Shown piece after piece: positions 17,159 to 24,632 of a stretch of 57,031 bases of DNA; position 1 is the stretch's first letter, and the number at the start of each line of letters is the position of its first letter. This DNA comes from CAZART01 sp964487555 (lineage in GTDB: Bacteria; Bacteroidota; Rhodothermia; Rhodothermales; VXPQ01), in contig CAZART010000019.1 in assembly GCA_964487555.1 (NCBI GenBank), positions 1 to 57,031 of the forward strand, in the 5' to 3' direction. The position numbers and the translations under genes were made by a program. The notes beneath the pieces were generated by a model. It was not told the origin of the DNA. It worked only from the letters and a program-made list of their open reading frames with translations, and searched no databases.

Positions 17159-18196
17159 ATGACACAGCTAATGAAGGGGAGAGGGATGCAAAGAGGATTC
17201 GCCGGCGTGATGCTGCTTGCGCTCGTGATTTTCGGCGCGGCGCCTTCTCAGGCGCAGGATTCCCTCGAGCCCCGAGATGATTTTAACAAGGGTGGCCGAA
17301 CGTCATTCCAATTTCTGAAGATCGGCATCGGGGCACGCCAGGCATCGCTCGCCGAAGCGAGCATCGCGCATGTGCGAGACGTAAATGCGGCGTTCTGGAA
17401 TCCGGCGGGCGTCTCGGGTATCGAATCGATGGAAGCAGCATTCAACTACACGCGCTGGCTGGCGGATATGAACGTCGTTGCAGGGGCGATCGGATATCGG
17501 TGGCCCGGCGTCGGCGTGGTTGCGCTCAGCGTCGCCTCGCTGGACTTCGGGACCATTCCGGAGGCGCTCGTTACGGGGGACGAGTCGAAGGACACCCGTA
17601 CGGGCGGCAGTGTAACGGGCAGTGATTTGTTACTTGGCCTTACCTATTCGAGGGAGTTTACCGATCGACTGGCTATCGGCGCGACCGTCAAATTTGTCCA
17701 CGAAAGCATGTGGGAATATTCAGCGAGCAATTTCGCGTTCGACGTCGGCACAAACTACAGCATGGGCTTCAAAGGTCTGCGCCTGGCGATGAGCGCGCAG
17801 AATTTTTCCGGCGCCATCGACTATCTCGGTGAAGAGAGCGACCGTGTTGACGGCTACGATATCCCGCTGCTGTTTCGCGTCGGAGTTTCCGGCGATCTAA
17901 TCGGCTCGGCCGAAGGCGTGTTTGACGTGGGTCCGGCCCACCGGCTCGTCTACGTGCTGGAGGCCATCAATTCGAACGATTACGACGAACGCTACCACTT
18001 CGCCGGCGAATATGCCTTCAGCGACCTGTTTTTCGTCCGAGGAGGCTATCGCTTCAACTATGAGGAGGGGAAGGCATCGTTCGGCTTCGGACTGAGCCCG
18101 GATGTCTCAGGCCTTCAGGTCCGGATTGACTATGCGTACGTCGATTACGAATTCCTAAACGCGCCGCATCGGCTATCACTCACGCTCGCGTATTAG
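17159..18196 (+). CDS. PorV/PorQ-family outer-membrane protein
   Basis: 345 residues with a signal peptide ending at SQAQ near residue 33. The N-terminal mature region carries the family signature: FLKIGIGARQASLAEA followed by VNAAFWNPAGV, about 52-85. Alternating hydrophobic strands run to a C-terminal aromatic end (RLSLTLAY), consistent with a FadL-like 14-strand outer-membrane barrel. Family knowledge: PorV shuttles type-IX-secreted proteins to the surface attachment complex, and relatives of unknown role often accompany TonB receptors in Rhodothermota-like genomes. Its place right after the receptor and the secreted protein suggests a dedicated partner for one or both of these. Confidence 0.85.
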   Translation: MTQLMKGRGMQRGFAGVMLLALVIFGAAPSQAQDSLEPRDDFNKGGRTSFQFLKIGIGARQASLAEASIAHVRDVNAAFWNPAGVSGIESMEAAFNYTRWLADMNVVAGAIGYRWPGVGVVALSVASLDFGTIPEALVTGDESKDTRTGGSVTGSDLLLGLTYSREFTDRLAIGATVKFVHESMWEYSASNFAFDVGTNYSMGFKGLRLAMSAQNFSGAIDYLGEESDRVDGYDIPLLFRVGVSGDLIGSAEGVFDVGPAHRLVYVLEAINSNDYDERYHFAGEYAFSDLFFVRGGYRFNYEEGKASFGFGLSPDVSGLQVRIDYAYVDYEFLNAPHRLSLTLAY

Positions 18197-18250
18197 CCTT
18201 CGTAATGTGTTGTTCGGGTATCATTCAATTGTTTAGCGAATCTGGTATAG

Positions 18251-21200
18251 ATGGCATTTCAGGATAAAGTCGTCGGCGGCGTGGAGTTGACGCGCGAAAA
18301 CTTTGCGGAGCCGCCGCTCGAAATGGGGATCGTGCCGTTCTGGTTCTGGAATGGCGATCTCGATAAGGATGAAATGGAATGGCAGCTCCGGGAATACTAT
18401 GACCGTGGAGTGCGGAGTCTTTTCATTCACGGAAGGATGGGGCTCGGAGTCGGATACCTCTCGGATGAGTGGTTCGACCGCGTGAAGTTCTGCGTGGCGA
18501 AGGCCAAGGAGATCGGCATCGATGCCTGGGTTTACGATGAGATGGACTGGCCGAGCGGCACGGCCGAGCGGCAGGTGATCGAGGCCGATTCTAACCTCGG
18601 GCAGCGCTATCTCCAGCTCGTTCCCCTGCGCCTGGAAGGTCCTATCTTCACGTTCCTCGAGGCGCACGACGACCGCTACGTTCCGACGGGCAACTCAAAG
18701 CCGATCGCCGCTTACGGCGTGCGCGGCGAACAGTACGACAGCGTTATCGAAGAGACGGTGGATCTTCACAAGTATCTGGCGTGGGAGAAGACGATCGCCT
18801 GGGAGGCACCGGCCGGCGACTGGGTGCTGATGTACTTTCTCGAGAAAGAGGCGCCGTACTATATCGACACGCTCGATCCGGCTGCGACCGAGAAGTTCAT
18901 TGAGCTGACGCACGAGAAATACAAGAAGGCGGTGGGCCAAGAGTTCGGAAAGTCGGTTCCGGGCTTCTTCACGGACGAACCGGCGATATTCTACTACCAC
19001 GTCGGCGTCCTGAACTACGTGGTGCCGTGGTCGAAGCAGATGTTCAAGATCTTCCGGGATCGGCGCGGATATAGTCTGAAGCCTCACCTTCCGGCGCTCT
19101 ACCTGGACATGGGCGAGAAGACCGCTCAGATCCGATACGACTTTTGGCGAACACTGACGGAGCAGTACGCTGAAACGTATTACAAGCGGCTCCGTGACTG
19201 GTGCGACGAAAACGGCGTCATCTTCACCGGCCATCTCCTGTTTGAGGAACATCTGCGTCTGGCGGCGCGCTGCGAGGGAAACTTTTTCAAGTACCTCCAG
19301 CACATGCACCTCATCGGCGTCGACCACCTGTATCCGAAAATCGGATCACGCCGAGAGCCGAACCAGCACGTCGCTCTGAAGGTCGGAAGCTCGGCGGCGC
19401 ACCACTTCGGCTCGACGCGGCTTCTCTGTGAATCCATGGGTGGCACCTACTGGAATTGCACGCTCGAACGGATGAAGTGGATGAACAACTGGGAGTATGT
19501 CCTGGGTGTAAATCTATTCAACAATCACGGATACCACTACACGATTGAAGGTGAGCGCAAGCGCGACTGGCCGCCTTCGCAGTTCTACCACCACACATGG
19601 TGGAAATACTACGACCGATTTACCGATTATAACGCGAGGTTGTCGCACATCCTCTCCGGAGGACGGCACGTCGCGAAGGCGTTGATGCTGTATCCGATCA
19701 ATAGTATCTGGATCAATTACGTCCCGCAGGAGCAGACCCGCATCGGTGAGGTCATAGAAGAGGACTTCCAATTCCTGACGGACATCCTCCTGAGGATGCA
19801 CTATGATTTCGACTATGTCGATGAAGACGTTCTGGCGGATGCCGAGGTCGAAGACGGGCAGATACACATCGGTGAAGAGTCTTTCGAGATCTTAATTCTG
19901 CCGCCGGTGACGCATATCAAGGCGTCTTCCTATGAAAAGATTCAGACCTTCCTCAAGGCGGGCGGAAGCGTGATTGCGGATGCGTTCGTTCCCGTCGGCC
20001 TGCTTGAAGCAGGGGAGAACGGATCGGTCTCGAACCTCGATCGATTTCTCGGGCTGGATGGGAAAGAGATTCTCCGGCGGTTCAAGGCACATAAGGAGGA
20101 GCCGTTCGAAGTCCAGCATCTGGCCGAAGAAGGCAACTTTTATTTCCTGCGAGGAGAAGGTCTATACAGTCGAAAGGTGAAGGCGGAGAAGCTGGCGCAC
20201 GGCAACGCCGAGAGTAAGCCGCTCCAGGAGTTCCTCGTGCGTGAGACGGGTGTAGGATCGGGTGTTACGCTGGAGGAGTTTATCGAGCGCGAAGGCGCCC
20301 TCGACGAGCGGCGAGAAGAGGCCCTGCTGGACGTCCTTCGGAAGTGTGCCTCGCCGGACGTGACGATCAGCGAGGAAGACGTCTTTTACCTGCACCGCGT
20401 GAAGGACGACTTCGACGTTTATTACCTGGTAAATACGAGCCAGAAAGACAAAGGCAAGGTCGAGATCACGTTCGAGAACGTTGCCAGGCCGGAGCTGTGG
20501 GATCCGAACACGGGCACCATCACGCCTATCACCGTGCACCGGGTCGAGGACAGTCGTTTGCACATCGAGCTCGATTTCCCCCCCTCCGAAGCACATGTGG
20601 TGGTTCTCAAGGACGATCTCGACCCCACGCGAGTCACGGCTTCAAATCTGGATGTGACGGAGTTCGATGGAAACCGCCTCGTCGGCTTTTCGGGCGACAC
20701 CATCGACGAATGTTATGCCCGCGTCGTTACCGAGCGGGGCGGCACCATGTTGAGTGGTCCAGGCAAGAAGCCGCTCCCGGCGCTATCGACCGGAGCGCGC
20801 TGTGAGTGGCGCGCCGAAGGAGACAATGTGCTCGCGATCGGACGTTATAAGATGGTGATGGATGATGATTCCGCTTTTTCCGCTTGGGATTTCGACGACT
20901 CCGATTGGCTGGAGGTCGAGATGGGCCCTTGGGAGCCGCAGCTGCCGCATGAGCGGGACAAGGAGACGTATCCGATCACACTCTGGTATCGGACGTCGTT
21001 CTCCGTACGAGACGTCCCTTCGAATCCGCGGCTCATGATCGACGGTTTCTCAGGCAGCGAATTTCAGTTGTACGTAAACGGCCTGGAGATTCGCGACAAT
21101 GGCCGGCGAAGTTATCTCGACGCCGAAATTCGCGAGGTCGACGTGTCGCTACGGGAAGGGCAGAATGTGGTTGCCGTCCGGCTTGTCGTGACCCGGCCGA

Positions 21201-21640
21201 CCGACGGCATGCTCGATCTGCTGAAAGTGATCGGCAACTTCGCCGTCAAGGGCGACGAGATCGTCGCGTCGCCCAGGGAAATGTCGTTCGGAGACTGGAC
21301 GGAGAGCGGTTATCCCTATTATTCCGGCACCGGCATTTATCGGATTGACGTCGATGTGCCCTCGGAATACGTGGGGACGGGCCGCGTGTGGCTGGTTGCG
21401 GATTGCGGCGAAGACGTTCTCGAGGTCGTGGTAAATGGTGGAGAGTCGCGTGTGGCCCCCTGGCATCCGTACAAGCTCGACGTGACGGAGGATCTCAGCG
21501 AAGGGACGAATACGCTTGAAATCAAGGTCACGAACACCCTGCTCAACATCCTGGAGGGCGAGCCTCAGCCCTCCGGTCTGTTCCGAGCACCTCGATTGAT
21601 TCATGAACATAGATATGTATTGACGGGAGATGGGAAATAG
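18251..21640 (+). CDS. GH106-like glycoside hydrolase (alpha-L-rhamnosidase-like)
   Basis: 1129 residues with no signal peptide. The N-terminal catalytic region contains PFWFWNGDLD, MEWQLREYYDRGVRSLFIHGRMGL and WVYDEMDWPSG, a pattern I associate with GH106 alpha-L-rhamnosidases and related large (beta/alpha)8 enzymes. Candidate acids occur in GFFTDEPAIF (about 240), FTGHLLFEEHL (about 325) and CESMGGTYW (about 395). The middle holds a beta-galactosidase-like trimer domain, and the last 250 residues form GH2-type jelly-roll modules (LWYRTSFSV, GIYRIDVDVPS). It probably works in the cytosol on oligosaccharides imported by the upstream system. The gene ends inside a purine-rich repeat that encodes its GDGK tail. 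The family call is moderately sure and the substrate is inferred. Confidence 0.72.
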   Translation: MAFQDKVVGGVELTRENFAEPPLEMGIVPFWFWNGDLDKDEMEWQLREYYDRGVRSLFIHGRMGLGVGYLSDEWFDRVKFCVAKAKEIGIDAWVYDEMDWPSGTAERQVIEADSNLGQRYLQLVPLRLEGPIFTFLEAHDDRYVPTGNSKPIAAYGVRGEQYDSVIEETVDLHKYLAWEKTIAWEAPAGDWVLMYFLEKEAPYYIDTLDPAATEKFIELTHEKYKKAVGQEFGKSVPGFFTDEPAIFYYHVGVLNYVVPWSKQMFKIFRDRRGYSLKPHLPALYLDMGEKTAQIRYDFWRTLTEQYAETYYKRLRDWCDENGVIFTGHLLFEEHLRLAARCEGNFFKYLQHMHLIGVDHLYPKIGSRREPNQHVALKVGSSAAHHFGSTRLLCESMGGTYWNCTLERMKWMNNWEYVLGVNLFNNHGYHYTIEGERKRDWPPSQFYHHTWWKYYDRFTDYNARLSHILSGGRHVAKALMLYPINSIWINYVPQEQTRIGEVIEEDFQFLTDILLRMHYDFDYVDEDVLADAEVEDGQIHIGEESFEILILPPVTHIKASSYEKIQTFLKAGGSVIADAFVPVGLLEAGENGSVSNLDRFLGLDGKEILRRFKAHKEEPFEVQHLAEEGNFYFLRGEGLYSRKVKAEKLAHGNAESKPLQEFLVRETGVGSGVTLEEFIEREGALDERREEALLDVLRKCASPDVTISEEDVFYLHRVKDDFDVYYLVNTSQKDKGKVEITFENVARPELWDPNTGTITPITVHRVEDSRLHIELDFPPSEAHVVVLKDDLDPTRVTASNLDVTEFDGNRLVGFSGDTIDECYARVVTERGGTMLSGPGKKPLPALSTGARCEWRAEGDNVLAIGRYKMVMDDDSAFSAWDFDDSDWLEVEMGPWEPQLPHERDKETYPITLWYRTSFSVRDVPSNPRLMIDGFSGSEFQLYVNGLEIRDNGRRSYLDAEIREVDVSLREGQNVVAVRLVVTRPTDGMLDLLKVIGNFAVKGDEIVASPREMSFGDWTESGYPYYSGTGIYRIDVDVPSEYVGTGRVWLVADCGEDVLEVVVNGGESRVAPWHPYKLDVTEDLSEGTNTLEIKVTNTLLNILEGEPQPSGLFRAPRLIHEHRYVLTGDGK

Positions 21641-21673
21641 GAGATCGGAGATGGACCTGCCGTCATCTCCTAT
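21624..21673. repeat. Purine-rich repeat with dyad symmetry between GH106-like and sulfatase genes
   Basis: The sequence repeats GGAGAT in a run that spans the stop codon of the upstream gene. ATAGGAGAT (21637-21645) is then mirrored by ATCTCCTAT (21665-21673), giving a 9-base-pair stem with a 19-base loop. It could act as a transcript hairpin, or it may be a copy of a dispersed genomic repeat. Confidence 0.5.
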
Positions 21674-21700
21674 TGCCGATCACCTCTGGCCCGTGAGAAG

Positions 21701-23170
21701 ATGCGGATCATTTATTTCGATATAGACTCCTTGAGGCCCGACCATCTCGGTTGCTATGGATACCACCGCGACACGAGTCCCACCATCGATGCGTTGGCCG
21801 CCGAGGGTGTTCGTTTTGAAAACGTCTACGTAAGCGATGCGCCGTGCCTGCCCTCGCGAACCGCGCTTTGGAGCGGTCGATGCGGGTTTCGCAGTGGCGT
21901 GGTCAATCACGGCGGCACGGCGGCGCAGCCGTTTGTGGAGGGCCCCTCCCGATGGGTCAGCGACGTCTTTCACGACACGAGCTGGATGGCCTGCCTCCGC
22001 AGCGCCGGGTATTACACGGCGAGCGTCAGCACATTCGCGGAGCGACACGCGGCGTGGCACTGGTATGCCGGGTACAATGAGATCCACAATTCCGGACGAG
22101 AGGGGATGGACCGGGCGGACGAAGTCACGCCCATCGCGCTCGATTGGTTGGAGCGCCGCGGTCATGATGACGACTGGTTCCTCCACATCAACTTCTGGGA
22201 TCCGCACATCCCTTACCGCACCCCACTCGACTATGGGAATCCGTTCGAAGACGACCCTCTGCCCGATTGGATGACGCCCGATGTCTGGAAGCGCGGTTGG
22301 GAGGGATTCGGTCCGCACAGCCCGCAGGAGCCGCACGGTTACGGAGGAGAGGAGTACTTTCTCGGCTTTCCCCGATTTCCGACGACGATCGACTCGATGG
22401 ATGCCGTCAGGCGCTGGTTCGACGGTTACGACGTCGGCGTACGGTACATGGACGACCACGTCGGGCAGGTGGTGAGCAAGCTGGATGATCTGGGTGTGCT
22501 TGACGACACGGCCATCGTTGTGGGCGCCGATCATGGCGAGAACATGGGCGAGCTGAACGTATGGGGTGATCATCAGACCGCCGATGCGATTACGTGCCGG
22601 GTACCGCTCATCGCGCGCTGGCCGGGCGTCAACGGATCGCGGACTGATCGTGCGCTGCATTACCAGTTCGACTGGAGTGCTACCCTGGTGGAGCTCGCGG
22701 GGGGGACCGTTCCTGACAATTGGGACGGCGAGTCCTTCGCGTCGTCGTTTCGAGACGGCCGAGATCGCGGCCGTGATTATCTCGTCATGAGTCAATGCGC
22801 ACACGCCGCGCAGCGGAGCGTACGCTTCGACCACGACGGCGACGCATACCTGTACTTCCGGAGCCACCACGACGGATACAAGATGGTCGACCCGGTCATG
22901 CTCTTTAATCTCACGAAGGATCCGCACGAGCAGCATGACTGCGCCGAGGAGGAGCCCGACATCGGCCGGCACGGCGCTGCGATGCTCGATGAGTGGACCG
23001 CACGAATGATGAAGAAGAGCGCGACGAATGTCGATCCGCTGATGACCGTGCTTCGCGAAGGGCCGCTGCATGTTCGGGGTAGTCTACCAAAGTATTTGCG
23101 ACGTCTGCATGCTACAGGCCGCAGCCATCACGCCAAGCGCCTGAGCGAGCGCCATCCCGACGAGCTTTAG
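21701..23170 (+). CDS. Sulfatase (formylglycine-dependent, type I)
   Basis: 489 residues. The active-site motif is CLPSR at 49-53, the C-x-P-S-R form whose cysteine is oxidised to formylglycine by a maturation enzyme not encoded in this window. Metal-binding residues appear in YFDIDSLRPDHLG (residues 5-17), the conserved WDPHIPY follows near 166, and GADHGEN near 270. Sulfatases of this family remove sulfate esters from carbohydrates. No signal peptide is present, so it should act in the cytosol on imported sulfated sugars, unless the start is wrong. It lies 60 bases after the GH106-like gene, in the same direction, suggesting a joint role in breaking down a sulfated, possibly rhamnose-containing, oligosaccharide. 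Confidence 0.9.
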   Translation: MRIIYFDIDSLRPDHLGCYGYHRDTSPTIDALAAEGVRFENVYVSDAPCLPSRTALWSGRCGFRSGVVNHGGTAAQPFVEGPSRWVSDVFHDTSWMACLRSAGYYTASVSTFAERHAAWHWYAGYNEIHNSGREGMDRADEVTPIALDWLERRGHDDDWFLHINFWDPHIPYRTPLDYGNPFEDDPLPDWMTPDVWKRGWEGFGPHSPQEPHGYGGEEYFLGFPRFPTTIDSMDAVRRWFDGYDVGVRYMDDHVGQVVSKLDDLGVLDDTAIVVGADHGENMGELNVWGDHQTADAITCRVPLIARWPGVNGSRTDRALHYQFDWSATLVELAGGTVPDNWDGESFASSFRDGRDRGRDYLVMSQCAHAAQRSVRFDHDGDAYLYFRSHHDGYKMVDPVMLFNLTKDPHEQHDCAEEEPDIGRHGAAMLDEWTARMMKKSATNVDPLMTVLREGPLHVRGSLPKYLRRLHATGRSHHAKRLSERHPDEL

Positions 23171-23205
23171 TTAATCTGTATGTAGTCCAACGGAGGCACA
23201 GACAT

Positions 23206-24168
23206 ATGAGCGATAAGGCTACGATGCGCTCGGTACTGGTTGTGGGCAGTGCCAACATGGACATGGTCGTATTGACTAAACGCTTTCCGAAACCGGGCGA
23301 AACCGTTCTGGCACATGAATTTGGAATGTATCCCGGAGGAAAGGGCGCGAACCAGGCGGTGGCCTGCGCGAAGCTCGGGGGCGACGTCACGTTTCTGGGG
23401 AAGATGGGACGCGATATGTTTCGGGAGCGGCTGTTATCCAGCCTGGAATCCGAAGGTGTGGATCTGTCGAACGTACTCGTCGACGAGAACGCACCCACCG
23501 GGATTGCGCTCATCACGGTGGACGGAGAAGGGCAGAATGAAATCGTCGTGGTTTCGGGCAGCAATATGAAATTGACGGTGGCTGACATATCGGCCCAGGA
23601 AAAGCTGTTCGACCGTGCGGGCGTCGTCATGCTGCAACTCGAAATTCCGCTGGAGACCGTGGTGAGAGCCGCCCATATGGCGAAGGAGCGCGGCGCCGCG
23701 GTCATCCTGAATCCGGCGCCGGCTACCGCATTGCCGAATGAACTTCTCGAGGCCGTCGACTACATCACACCGAATGAGTCGGAGGCGGAGCTGCTCACAG
23801 GCCGCAGCGTATCCGACGCCGCTTCCTGCGTCGAAGCCGCACGCGCACTTCTTGAGCGAGGCGTCAGCCACGTAATCCTGACGGTCGGCGATCGAGGCGT
23901 CGTCCACGTGAGCGCCGATGGCGTGCATTCTTATCCCGCGTACCGCGTAAACGTAGTCGACACGACCGCGGCGGGCGATGCCTTCAACGGCGCGCTCGCG
24001 TATGCTATCGGCCGAGGCGACGGCCTCGAAGAAGCCTTACCGTTCGCCAACGCTGTGGCTGCATCGTGTGTTACCCGGATGGGAGCCCAGACTTCTATGC
24101 CCCTCCTCAGAGACGTGGAGCGGTTCCAGAAGCAACAGCCGCAGCCGGTCATGCACGGCGAAGACTGA
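23206..24168 (+). CDS. rbsK: Ribokinase (PfkB family)
   Basis: 320 residues with a clear ribosome site, GGAGG, at 23194-23198. The first PfkB signature is GGKGANQAVACAKLGG near residue 45, and the second, VVDTTAAGDAFNGAL near 252, contains the catalytic Asp of the anion-hole motif. The N-terminal VVGSANMDMVV, followed by KRFPKPGETV, is typical of ribokinases and distinguishes them from fructokinases. It phosphorylates D-ribose (or a related pentose) at O5 using ATP, in the cytosol. The ribose pyranase gene follows after 60 bases. A dedicated ribose transporter is not present here, so ribose or a similar pentose may arise from intracellular hydrolysis of imported glycosides. Confidence 0.92.
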   Translation: MSDKATMRSVLVVGSANMDMVVLTKRFPKPGETVLAHEFGMYPGGKGANQAVACAKLGGDVTFLGKMGRDMFRERLLSSLESEGVDLSNVLVDENAPTGIALITVDGEGQNEIVVVSGSNMKLTVADISAQEKLFDRAGVVMLQLEIPLETVVRAAHMAKERGAAVILNPAPATALPNELLEAVDYITPNESEAELLTGRSVSDAASCVEAARALLERGVSHVILTVGDRGVVHVSADGVHSYPAYRVNVVDTTAAGDAFNGALAYAIGRGDGLEEALPFANAVAASCVTRMGAQTSMPLLRDVERFQKQQPQPVMHGED

Positions 24169-24228
24169 TTATGCGTCGTCCGACTCATGCGTGAGGCGAC
24201 CTTTCCAGACAGACGACTCCACAATCGG

Positions 24229-24630
24229 ATGAAAAAAAACGGAATCCTCAATGCCAATCTGGCTCGTGCGGTCGCGGCCATGGGTCACACCGATAAGCTT
24301 GTCGTCTGCGACGCCGGGCTACCGATCCCGCAAGGAAAGGCGGTGATCGATCTAGCTCTGACGGCCAACATTCCGCGCTTCCTCGAGACGCTCCGTGTAA
24401 TACTGGAGGAGCTTCAGGTTGAGCGCGCCGTGGTTGCTAACGAGATGCAGCAGGTTAGCAACGGCGTCTATGAGGCCGTTCAGGAGCTTCTTCCGGGCGT
24501 TGAGGTGGAGACTGTTGCGCATGAGCAGTTTAAGGATCTAACGAATTCCGCCGGCAATGTTTTTTTCGTACGCACAGGCGAAGCCACGCCGTACGCCAAC
24601 ATCATTCTGATCTCGGGAGTCACGTTTTAG
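24229..24630 (+). CDS. rbsD: D-ribose pyranase
   Basis: 133 residues from the ATG at 24229, chosen because MKKNGILNANLARAVAAMGH matches the conserved N-terminus of RbsD. A start 42 bases upstream would add an unrelated tail. Other family marks are VVCDAGLPIP near 33 and TGEATPYANIILISGV at the C-terminus. Family knowledge: RbsD interconverts the pyranose and furanose forms of ribose, and the furanose is the substrate of ribokinase, encoded immediately upstream. The His in MGH near residue 20 is the catalytic residue in characterised relatives. The secreted GH13 gene starts 3 bases after its stop, which suggests a shared transcript. Confidence 0.93.
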   Translation: MKKNGILNANLARAVAAMGHTDKLVVCDAGLPIPQGKAVIDLALTANIPRFLETLRVILEELQVERAVVANEMQQVSNGVYEAVQELLPGVEVETVAHEQFKDLTNSAGNVFFVRTGEATPYANIILISGVTF

Positions 24631-24632
24631 CC

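Noticed and set aside
21680..23071. Minus-strand open frame of 463 codons across the sulfatase
   Set aside because: Antisense shadow of a sulfatase with an intact active site; no start signal or motif.
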